Shown here: positions 28,156 to 36,144 of the stretch, piece after piece
Layout of the letters: each line of letters opens with the position of its first letter
Position numbering within the stretch: the stretch's first letter is position 1
Assembly: GCA_947629175.1 (NCBI GenBank)
Contig: CANRCT010000012.1
Location: 1-64,000, forward strand
Source: an uncultured Muribaculaceae bacterium
Lineage (GTDB): Bacteria > Bacteroidota > Bacteroidia > Bacteroidales > Muribaculaceae
Direction: 5' to 3'
Length of the DNA: 64,000 nucleotides
Translations under genes and position numbers: made by a program
The notes under the pieces: model-generated
Database searches by the model: none
What the model saw: only the letters and a program-made list of their open reading frames with translations
Told to the model about the DNA's origin: nothing

Positions 28156-28845
28156 AATCAGGGTTTATAATACGAAGCTAACATATTATTTGCAAGTTTC
28201 CAAAATTTTTCGTATCTTAATATAGCAATCCGACAAGGGTATCAGTCATTTTCAGTCCGGCGACAGTCAAGCGCAGTCGCAAGGTGCTGAAAATTTGGAT
28301 AATCCGTATCGGGATTGTACTTTCGTTGCGCCAAAAGGAGAAATGACCGCCGAAAAGAAAAAGCAGGACGCATGGCGGAATAACGCGGACAAAGCCGGAC
28401 ACTGCGAACCATCGCGGATTTCTCCTTGTTGAAAGTAACGGAGCAATGGCAGCCGACGTGCCGGGCACAATGATTAAAACCGCTATGATGATTGCAGCGG
28501 CATCAGTGTTCCCCCTCTGCCGACCGCACCCTTGTGAAAGGTGATTATCGCCGATATAATCAGGCATATTCAAGACCGTTATCAACGCGGAGAAATCCGC
28601 ACACGATAACAGGCAGCCCCGTTATTGCCTTATATCCCGTGGCAAAAGCCGGGTATCAGAGCCGATATTTCAGTGGTTTTCGCCATTTTGCAAGCACACG
28701 GACGAGTGTCCGATATTAGTTTAACCGCCGACCGGCCTTATCCCTCCGGGTGTAGTCATGGGCTGGAAGGCACATATTAACCCTATTGACAACACCCCCA
28801 CATCTGTATGATGACACCGCAAACGTTTTTAATCATTAAAAGCCC
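28156..28845. other. Structured, apparently non-coding intergenic region of element 2
   Basis: About 690 bp without convincing ORF. Nested hairpin ATTTTCAG/GCGAC..GTCGC/CTGAAAAT (28248-28294), AATCC/GGATT (28301-28316), long-range IR GCGGATTTCTCC (28414-28425) / GGAGAAATCCGC (28589-28600). Confidence 0.55.
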
Positions 28846-29268
28846 ATGCCCAATGCGCTAAACAATCCCCAGACCACTCAAACATCCACAATCCGAATCA
28901 ACATGACTGACTTTTTGCATCTCCCTTTGGTGGAAGTCCTCAAACTTCTCGTAAGGGGGTCGGTGGAGGAATATCTCGCCGAAAAGGAAGCCAACGCTTC
29001 CGCACGCGCCGTTACCACGGCAAACAACGAATGTGAATCTCTTGACATGAAGGGAGCTTTGGAGTTCCTCAACTCCAACGGCTACCCGATAAAGAAAGGA
29101 CAGCTCTACAAGGAAACGAGCGCGGGAACCGTGCCGTTCCAGAAATTCGGCTCCAAGCTGCATTTCAGAAAATCCGAGCTGTTGCAGTGGGCGGAGGCGC
29201 GCCTCATCGACGGAAACGCCGTCGGTGTTCTCGTACCCGCCACAACAGGGAAAGGAGGGAGGCGATGA
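28846..29268 (+). CDS. Helix-turn-helix (excisionase-like) protein
   Basis: MKGALEFLNSNGYPIKKGQLYKETSAGTVPFQKFGSKLHFRKSELLQWAEARL; ATGA overlap with the DUF3987 start. Confidence 0.75.
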   Translation: MPNALNNPQTTQTSTIRINMTDFLHLPLVEVLKLLVRGSVEEYLAEKEANASARAVTTANNECESLDMKGALEFLNSNGYPIKKGQLYKETSAGTVPFQKFGSKLHFRKSELLQWAEARLIDGNAVGVLVPATTGKGGRR

Positions 29269-30608
29269 AAAAAGAAGAAACAGCCGCAGAAAAGACCTCC
29301 CGCAATTCCTTTCCCCTTGATGTTCTTCCGAGAAAGATGCGTGAAATCATAGACGAGGCGAACACGACCCTCGGATTTCCGAAAGACTATCTCGCCATGT
29401 CGATGCTGACGGCGGTTGCCGCCGCTGTCGGAAACACACACAACGTCGAACACATGGCAGGGTGGCAGGAATACTGTATTCTTTTCGTCGCCCTCGTAGG
29501 TCGTCCGGGAGCCAACAAGAGCCACCCGCTTAGCTTCGCCATGCAGCCGCTCATAGATTTCGACGCGGAGCAGTCGGCAATCTTCTCCGAGGCTATGAAA
29601 CGCTATCTCGCGGCGATGGAGCTGCCGCCGAAAGAGAGAGCCGCCAACGGCTATGAAACGAACCCGACCGAACCGAGGCGCGTCCGCTTCACAATGCAGG
29701 ATGTCACGCCGGAGGCAGTACACCGCATACTCTCGGAAAATCCGAGGGGGCTGTGCCTCTATGCCGACGAGCTTGCCGGGTGGTTCAAGAATTTCAACCG
29801 CTACAACAACGGCTCCGAATCGGAGTTCTGGATGTCGGTGTTCAACCACAAGGTAGCCATGTCCGACCGCAAGAGCAGCCAGAGCGGTGTGTTCATCCGC
29901 AATCCGTTCCTCTGCGTCATCGGCACAATCCAGCCCAAAGTGCTGGGCGAGCTTGCCGCAGGGAACCGCAATTCAAACGGTTTCACCGAGCGTTTTCTCT
30001 ATGTGGTGCCGGACGACCAGACAAAGGCGAAATGGAACAGCGAGAGAAAATCGCCATCATTCGACATCGTTTCGGCGTGGCGTGAGGTTGTCGGCAGACT
30101 GACCGGGATTGTTCCTTCGACTGACAGCGGCGGTGACATACTGCCCGAAGATGTTCCGTTCTCGCCGGACGCACTCCAACGCCTCTATTCTTGGCAGAAC
30201 GAATCGACCGAGCGGTGCAACGCCGAGGGGAGCGACACGCTCACGGCGATTGCGAGCAAACTCGAAATCTATGCCGTGCGGTTCTGCCTTCTGCTCGCCC
30301 TCTCCGACTGGGCGTGCGGGGCAAAAAAGAAAAAGACGATAGAGGCGGCGACTGTCGAGAGGGCTATCCGTCTTACGGAGTATTTCCGGGTAACGGCGAC
30401 GATGGTGCAGGGCATCATCGGCGAGGACGCGCTGACCGATGTGCAGCTTGCCGTGATGTCGGAACTGCCCGCCACGTTCACCACCGCCGAGGGAGTTGCC
30501 ATTGCCGGGAAATGCGGAATGGCGGAACGCACGTTCAAGAAATTCCTTCGCGACAGACGGGGCGTTTTCTTCACCCGTGATGCCTACGGCTCGTATTCCA
30601 AACTTTGA
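29265..30608 (+). CDS. DUF3987 protein
   Basis: MKKEETAAEKTSRNSFPLDVLPRKMREIIDEANTTLGFPKDYLAMSML...FVALVGRPGANKSHPL...ADELAGWFKNFNRYNNGSE; start at 29265 (ATG overlapping previous stop). Homolog of 9985-11346. Confidence 0.87.
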   Translation: MKKEETAAEKTSRNSFPLDVLPRKMREIIDEANTTLGFPKDYLAMSMLTAVAAAVGNTHNVEHMAGWQEYCILFVALVGRPGANKSHPLSFAMQPLIDFDAEQSAIFSEAMKRYLAAMELPPKERAANGYETNPTEPRRVRFTMQDVTPEAVHRILSENPRGLCLYADELAGWFKNFNRYNNGSESEFWMSVFNHKVAMSDRKSSQSGVFIRNPFLCVIGTIQPKVLGELAAGNRNSNGFTERFLYVVPDDQTKAKWNSERKSPSFDIVSAWREVVGRLTGIVPSTDSGGDILPEDVPFSPDALQRLYSWQNESTERCNAEGSDTLTAIASKLEIYAVRFCLLLALSDWACGAKKKKTIEAATVERAIRLTEYFRVTATMVQGIIGEDALTDVQLAVMSELPATFTTAEGVAIAGKCGMAERTFKKFLRDRRGVFFTRDAYGSYSKL

Positions 30609-30624
30609 ATTTACCCCATGCACA

Positions 30625-31050
30625 CCTTGCACTTTTGCACACTCCCGACCGTGCAAGAGTGCAAGGAATGCACGGGGGTTATCCCTGAATTTGAAATGAT
30701 GACAACAGAGTTTTTTCTCGGTGTACCACTATACTTATTACAGTGGTTTACCGCTCTGCAACCCTCATCTGGGGAGCAGTCCCATCCGTGCTGCCGCGCA
30801 CGGAAATTACAGCCATGCGGGAAATTCCTTAGCATATTAGGGAATTTTTCGAGCCGCATATCGTTCCGATACGCTAAAAATATCCCCAATATGCCAAAGA
30901 GGTCATCCCCTTTGGAATCCCCGCGCCAACGAGGGCAGAGCCGGGCTTGCCCGGACTATGCCGAGTGCAGCCGGGGAAAGACCGTAGGTCAATCCCCGGA
31001 ACGGCTTAACATGAAGCCGTACACCCCGATTGCTACGCAACAAAAACTCG
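30625..31050. other. Candidate oriT/regulatory region of element 2
   Basis: CCTTGCACTTTTGCAC (30625-30640) / GTGCAAGAGTGCAAGG (30651-30666), 15/16 bp stem. Further small hairpins (ACCACT/AGTGGT, CCGTGC/GCACGG, AAATTCC/GGAATTT, CCGGGC/GCCCGG) before the relaxase start. Confidence 0.5.
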
Positions 31051-31057
31051 TCCGCCT

Positions 31058-32683
31058 ATGAGCTACGCAGTGTTACACATCATCAAGGCGAACTCGTCAC
31101 TGAACTCGATAGCCAAGCATATCGAGCGCACCGCCCATCCCGAAAACGCGGACCCGGCGCGGACGCATCTCAACCGCTACAATCTGGTCGAATATCCCGA
31201 CGGGATAACCGGGCTTGCGGCGGCTGTCGAACACCGCATAGCCAATGCCGGGATTACCCGAAAAATCTCCGACAGACAGGTCCGGTGCCTCAATCTGGTT
31301 ATGACCTCCGACAACGAGGGGATGCAGAGAATCATCGACAGCGGCAAGCTCGACGAATGGATTGCCGACAACATAAAATGGGCGCGCGACACATTCGGCG
31401 GCGACAATGTTGTCGGTGCCGCACTGCACATGGACGAGCGCACTCCGCATCTTCACATCGCCGTCGTTCCGATAGTGACCGCCGAGAGAAAGAAGAAAGC
31501 GAGGGAGGCGACCGCAAAGAGGCGTTACCGCACTAAAGCCGCCAACCGTCCGAGACTGTGCGCCGACGACATAATGGAGCGTGGAAAGATGAGCCGCTAT
31601 CAGGACATCTATGCCGAGGCTATGGAGAAATACGATCTGGAGCGTGGTATACGTGGTTCCGAGGCGCGCCACATCGGGCAGCACGAATATTACCGCGACT
31701 GCATGGTAAAGAAGAAAGGTCTTGAAGAAGACATCGGCAATCTCTCCATTGAGAAAAGAAAGCTCGACAAAGAGAAAAAATCTCTTGAGAGCAAGGTGGA
31801 GAGCCTTGAGTGTCGGACAACCGCCCTCGACTCCCGGAAGAAAATGCTCACGCAGGTTAACGAGGAAATACGGCAGCAGAACAATGAACTCTATTCCGAA
31901 AACACCCGGTTGACCGAGGCTAATTCTTCTCTCGTCGCCGAAAACAAATCGCTTGCCGATACCAACGCAGGACTGTCGGAGGAATCCGTCAGACTTGCGG
32001 AGCAACGGAAAGGACTTGCAGAGGATACCGACAAACTAACCGCCGAGAAAATGGCATACGAGGCACAGACTGACGAGGCGAGAAAAGAAGCCCGAAACGC
32101 CATCCGTGAGCGCGACGAGGCGAAAGCCGAGCGGGATGCACAACGCAAGGAACTCGGCAGCAACATCGCCAATATATTCACCGGGAGCAAGACCAAGAGG
32201 CTTGAAGCCGAGATTGTCAGAAAGGATAATGAAATCCGCGAGATGAAAGACCGTGCAGAGGCGCGGGAGCGGGATTTACACCGTGAAATATCCAATCTAT
32301 CGGATAGCCTGAGACGGCAGAAAGAACATGAGGCAGATACCGTCCGCAGCTATGAATGGAAGATTGGTAACTTCGTCAAGTTCTTTCCCGATGCGGTTGC
32401 CATGCTTCCGGCGATAGAGGAATGTCAGGACGTGGGATTGAATGACAACTCCATAAAGGGGCTTCTCTCAATGAATGAATATGTCTTAAAGTCCGGCATG
32501 ACACTCTATTATCCGTTCCAGCGGAGAGAAGTGGACGCTTCGGGCGCAAAGGTACAAATCAAGCGAGACCCCACGGACAACAAATTTCATCTTCATGTCA
32601 ATGGCACCCGGATATTCCAATGGCTCAAAGACCAATGGCAACGGCTTACCCAGACGGTAAAGAGAGGATTCGGAATCAATTAA
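31058..32683 (+). CDS. MobV-family relaxase with coiled-coil region
   Basis: MSYAVLHIIKANSSLNSIAKHIERTAHPENADPARTHLN...GAALHMDERTPHLHIAVVPI; long Glu/Lys-rich coiled coil after about residue 210. Confidence 0.9.
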   Translation: MSYAVLHIIKANSSLNSIAKHIERTAHPENADPARTHLNRYNLVEYPDGITGLAAAVEHRIANAGITRKISDRQVRCLNLVMTSDNEGMQRIIDSGKLDEWIADNIKWARDTFGGDNVVGAALHMDERTPHLHIAVVPIVTAERKKKAREATAKRRYRTKAANRPRLCADDIMERGKMSRYQDIYAEAMEKYDLERGIRGSEARHIGQHEYYRDCMVKKKGLEEDIGNLSIEKRKLDKEKKSLESKVESLECRTTALDSRKKMLTQVNEEIRQQNNELYSENTRLTEANSSLVAENKSLADTNAGLSEESVRLAEQRKGLAEDTDKLTAEKMAYEAQTDEARKEARNAIRERDEAKAERDAQRKELGSNIANIFTGSKTKRLEAEIVRKDNEIREMKDRAEARERDLHREISNLSDSLRRQKEHEADTVRSYEWKIGNFVKFFPDAVAMLPAIEECQDVGLNDNSIKGLLSMNEYVLKSGMTLYYPFQRREVDASGAKVQIKRDPTDNKFHLHVNGTRIFQWLKDQWQRLTQTVKRGFGIN

Positions 32684-32689
32684 TGTAAA

Positions 32690-32728
32690 AAAAGGGAGCT
32701 ACAGGCTTTATGTCTATGGCTCCCTTTT
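32690..32728. terminator. Bidirectional terminator between relaxase and S41 peptidase
   Basis: AAAAGGGAGC (32690-32699) / GCTCCCTTTT (32719-32728) between convergent genes. Confidence 0.8.
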
Positions 32729-32762
32729 ATAATCTTATTATAATCTTATAATCGCCTTATAG

Positions 32763-34091
32763 TTATCTTTTCAATAGGCCTATCGCCTTATCAAGTTGTG
32801 AGTCAGTATTATTTAATAAATCTTCAATAGTGTACTCAACAACTATATCGGGGATTATACCTGTTTCAATGATACTTGAACCGTCTGGATTAAAATACGC
32901 CCATGTTGACAAACCATAACTATAACCGCCAGGCAAATCAAAGTAGCGTGGGTGTGAAATAACCCCAACAGTGTGTGAACCGACTATTTTAGCCAAACCG
33001 AGATTTTTCATAGTGACAGCAAAGTCTTCTGCTGCAGAACCTGTATATCCATCTGTAAGTATTATTACAGGACATTTTATTTTTAAGGAATCTGGAATTT
33101 GACTAAAATAACTTCCACCAGTCCTGACTACTTCCATAGCTGTTTCTGTGGCAAAATCTTTTAGTTGAGGTATTTGACTGCCATATTCTTGAAAAGCACT
33201 GTTAGCAACTCGGCATCTTATAATAAGTGCAGCGTTTTGGTCTTTATCCGCAGGAGCGATATAATCGAAAATTGCAGGATTCCAACACTCGTCAGTGCCG
33301 CCACGGTTACCGCGGATGTCAAAGATTACTCCTCTTGAATTTCGGAATGACGGCAGATTTTCGCTGAACACGTTGTTCACATCATCCGGTTTAGTGAAAG
33401 TAGCCATACGCATATAGGCTATATTGTCCGGCAGATTTTCTATATAAGCAACTCTTTTATCGAGTGTCTTCCCCCACTCATAGGATTCCAACGCCTGTGG
33501 CTCTACGCGCTTAAGGGTAAGTGTCTCAGTTTTATGTTTTGGCGTGATGAATTCCAATTTTACGTCCGAGCCTAAATCCCCATTTAGGAACATATCCAGC
33601 GATTTACGAAATTTCCATTCATTGTTAGCTGCTGACACATAGGGATATATGTTAGCCTCAAGGAAATCTGCAACTGACACATCATCAATTTTTACAAGTT
33701 GGCTACCGATGGGAATCTTCTTGATAAATTGTTTGCCAATATTCTTAACAAACACCTGATTGTCTAATCCGATAAATTGAATGGGAACAGTAGCGGAGGG
33801 AGCTTCTGCGAAAAAGCGAGTGTGAGCGTCACCGAACTGAGCAAGAAACTCGGTCATCAGTAGTGAAAAATCTTGTTCACTTTTGGCGTTCATTATCCTT
33901 GGTAAGAAAGTTTTAAACAAACTATCCGGATTAGCCTGTTCAAAATGTTGTGGGAACGCAAAGTTATCACGCACATTTCGCCAAACAGTTGATAGAATAT
34001 ACAACCTATCTTCGGGGCTTGTTTCTGCTTTTACGAGAGGAACAGCCAACAAACTGATGAGAAAACAAAAAAAGCTAAGTATTTTCTTCAT
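32763..34091 (-). CDS. S41-family (C-terminal processing/tail-specific) peptidase, secreted
   Basis: Signal peptide MKKILSFFCFLISLLAVPLVKA; GVIFDIRGNRGGTDE; CPVIILTDGYTGSAAEDFAVTMKNLGLAKIVGSHTVGV (catalytic Ser/Lys region). Confidence 0.88.
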   Translation of the reverse strand: MKKILSFFCFLISLLAVPLVKAETSPEDRLYILSTVWRNVRDNFAFPQHFEQANPDSLFKTFLPRIMNAKSEQDFSLLMTEFLAQFGDAHTRFFAEAPSATVPIQFIGLDNQVFVKNIGKQFIKKIPIGSQLVKIDDVSVADFLEANIYPYVSAANNEWKFRKSLDMFLNGDLGSDVKLEFITPKHKTETLTLKRVEPQALESYEWGKTLDKRVAYIENLPDNIAYMRMATFTKPDDVNNVFSENLPSFRNSRGVIFDIRGNRGGTDECWNPAIFDYIAPADKDQNAALIIRCRVANSAFQEYGSQIPQLKDFATETAMEVVRTGGSYFSQIPDSLKIKCPVIILTDGYTGSAAEDFAVTMKNLGLAKIVGSHTVGVISHPRYFDLPGGYSYGLSTWAYFNPDGSSIIETGIIPDIVVEYTIEDLLNNTDSQLDKAIGLLKR

Positions 34092-34160
34092 ATTTTATAA
34101 AGTCTCATTGGCTCTTTGAGAGTAGTAACAAAAGAAAACGTGAGCCAACTATGCCACGTC

Positions 34161-34281
34161 GTAGTTTGAAGGTCGTAGGAAACCATTTGCACAGATGTAA
34201 CAATAGCAGCCCACGCTATGCGCGTGAGAACCACTATGCTATCCTTGTGCGGTTTTTGAATTTCCTACGTTCTCAAACTAC
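34161..34281. repeat. Five-stem nested inverted-repeat structure upstream of the S41 gene
   Basis: GTAGTTTG/CAAACTAC (34161-68/34274-81), GTAGGAAA/TTTCCTAC (34175-82/34261-68), GCACA/TGTGC (34189-93/34246-50), ATAGCA/TGCTAT (34203-08/34237-42), CACGC/GCGTG (34212-16/34222-26). Confidence 0.75.
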
Positions 34282-34489
34282 AAGATAAGCATAACGCTTC
34301 TTATTTTTCCAAAATGTAGCGGACCGACCGCTGTCAATCCGATTACAAAGTTAGTGCTTTATTCTCAATGTAAGGCTATCTAACCTCTTGAATTATCAGC
34401 AAAAGAGCGAAAAAGAATCGAATTAAATAAAATGAACGGCTACTAAAAATTGCTAAACTATTCATTTGGAATGGCTCAATTTTCGCCGA

Positions 34490-34508
34490 TAGTACACGTT
34501 TAGTACAC
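34490..34508 (+). repeat. Putative integrase arm-type site, right end
   Basis: TAGTACACGTTTAGTACAC, 18/19 to 24860-24878. Confidence 0.7.
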
Positions 34509-34519
34509 GTTATAAAAGA

Positions 34520-34557
34520 AATAATGACTGATAATTAGATGATTATCAGTCATTATT
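34520..34557 (-). terminator. Element-supplied tRNA-Leu terminator
   Basis: Perfect 16-bp stem AATAATGACTGATAAT (34520-34535) / ATTATCAGTCATTATT (34542-34557), directly 3' of the tRNA. On the minus strand the 3' arm ends in TTATT and is followed by TCTTTTAT. Confidence 0.7.
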
Positions 34558-34559
34558 TG

Positions 34560-34641
34560 TACCCGGACCCGGGATCGAACCGGGATGGATCGCTCCAACG
34601 GTGTTTGAGACCGTCGCGTCTACCGATTCCGCCATCCGGGC
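34560..34641 (-). tRNA. tRNA-Leu(CAA)
   Basis: Minus strand GCCCGGATGGCGGAATCGGTAGACGCGACGGTCTCAAACACCGTTGGAGCGATCCATCCCGGTTCGATCCCGGGTCCGGGTA: 7-bp acceptor stem, long variable arm, anticodon loop CTCAAAC, T-loop TTCGATC. Confidence 0.95.
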
Positions 34642-34854
34642 GTCGTGTCGCGCATTTATATGCGCTGTGAAACCGTCGGCAAAGTTACGCAAGTTTCGCC
34701 ACTTGGCCAAAAAATCCGAAAAATTTCATCGGCAGTGACTGAAATAATGGTTAAATTTGCGGCTTGAACAAAAGTGCGTCCGGATTGAGTAAGATTTAAG
34801 TCGGAATAAGTGCAAGATCCGGTCAGACTTAAAAACATAAACCGAATTAGCAGT

Positions 34855-36144
34855 ATGGAAAAAGAGAGCCGACATATCGGCACGATGTGCGTGCAGGAGG
34901 GGTGGAAACCGTCGAAAGGGGAGCCCCGCGTAGTGCCCGTTTACCAGAGCACAACTTTCAAATATGACGACAGCGAGCAGATGGCCCGGCTGTTTGATCT
35001 GGAGGACGCCGGATATTTCTACACGCGCCTGCAGAATCCCACCAACGATGCCGTGGCGGCCAAGATTGCCGCGCTCGAAGGTGGCGTAGGAGCCGTGCTG
35101 ACTTCGAGCGGCCAGGCGGCCAACTTCTTCGCGGCATTCAATATATGCGAGGCCGGATCGCATATCGTCAGCTCGTCGGCAGTCTACGGCGGCACGTTCA
35201 ATCTTTTCGCAGTCACGATGAAGAAGATGGGTATCGAGGTGACATTCGTCGATCCGAAAGCTTCGGAAGAGGAGTTGGCGGCGGCATTCAGGCCGGAGAC
35301 CCGCATGATGTTCGGCGAGACGGTGTCGAATCCGTCGCTCGACGTGCTCGACATCGAGAAATTCGCCCGTGTAGCACATGCCCACGGCGTGCCGCTGATT
35401 GTCGACAATACATTCCCGACACCTGTCAACTGCCGTCCCTTTGAATGGGGAGCCGACATAGTGACCCATTCCACCACAAAATACATGGACGGACACGCCA
35501 CGAGCGTGGGCGGGGCAGTGGTCGACAGCGGACGCTTCGACTGGGAGGCGCATGCCGACAAGTTCCCCGGCCTGACCACTCCCGACGAGTCATATCACGG
35601 CCTGACATATACGAAAACTTTCGGACCGATGGCCTATCTTACCAAACTGACGGCCCAGCTGATGCGTGATCTGGGCGCCACGCCGTCGCCCCACAACTCG
35701 TTCCTGCTCAACATCGGCCTTGAATCGCTACATCTGCGCATGCCGCGCCACTGCCAGAACGCCCTAAAGGTGGCCGCGTGGCTCGAACAGGAACCGCGGA
35801 TCGCGTGGGTCAACTATGCCGATCTGCCTTCCAATCCGCAGCACGCGCTGGCCGAAAAATATATGCCGGGCGGAACGTGCGGAGTGATATCGTTCGGCGT
35901 CAAGGGTGACCGCGAGACCGCCATCCGCTTCATGGATGCGCTGAAATTCATCGCCATCGTCACTCATGTGGCCGATGCGCGCACGTGTGTGCTTCATCCT
36001 GCCAGCCATACCCACCGGCAGCTCTCCGACGAGCAGCTTGAGGCGGCCGGAGTGCGCCCCGACCTGATACGCCTGTCGGTAGGCATCGAGGATGCCGACG
36101 ACATAATAGCCGATCTCCGTCAGGCTCTTGATCAGGCGTTGTAA
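34855..36144 (+). CDS. metY: O-acetylhomoserine aminocarboxypropyltransferase/cysteine synthase family (MetY)
   Basis: PLP Cys/Met metabolism family: PVYQSTTFKYDD, LTSSGQAANFFA, VDNTFPTPVNCRPFEWGADIVTHSTTKYMDGH. Start at MEKESRHIGTM (34855). Confidence 0.88.
   Translation: MEKESRHIGTMCVQEGWKPSKGEPRVVPVYQSTTFKYDDSEQMARLFDLEDAGYFYTRLQNPTNDAVAAKIAALEGGVGAVLTSSGQAANFFAAFNICEAGSHIVSSSAVYGGTFNLFAVTMKKMGIEVTFVDPKASEEELAAAFRPETRMMFGETVSNPSLDVLDIEKFARVAHAHGVPLIVDNTFPTPVNCRPFEWGADIVTHSTTKYMDGHATSVGGAVVDSGRFDWEAHADKFPGLTTPDESYHGLTYTKTFGPMAYLTKLTAQLMRDLGATPSPHNSFLLNIGLESLHLRMPRHCQNALKVAAWLEQEPRIAWVNYADLPSNPQHALAEKYMPGGTCGVISFGVKGDRETAIRFMDALKFIAIVTHVADARTCVLHPASHTHRQLSDEQLEAAGVRPDLIRLSVGIEDADDIIADLRQALDQAL

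Larger units (their letters stand above)
24731..34575. mobile_element. Integrative mobilizable element inserted at the tRNA-Leu(CAA) 3' end (element 2, about 9.8 kb)
   Basis: Exact 17-bp direct repeat GTACCCGGACCCGGGAT at 24731-24747 and 34559-34575 (the latter within the tRNA). Integrase next to one end, MobV relaxase, DUF3987 inside. Confidence 0.92.

Noticed and set aside
28217-28719. Short ORFs in the 28.2-28.7 kb gap
   Set aside because: Mutually overlapping on both strands, no motif, interrupted by inverted-repeat structure.
30618-31061. 147-aa plus-strand ORF between DUF3987 and MobV relaxase
   Set aside because: Composition and lack of motif argue against coding; region is dominated by inverted repeats and better explained as oriT/regulatory.
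34163-34281. Simple rho-independent terminator at 34.2 kb
   Set aside because: Outer arms are over 80 nt apart with several nested stems and no T-tract in the expected position.
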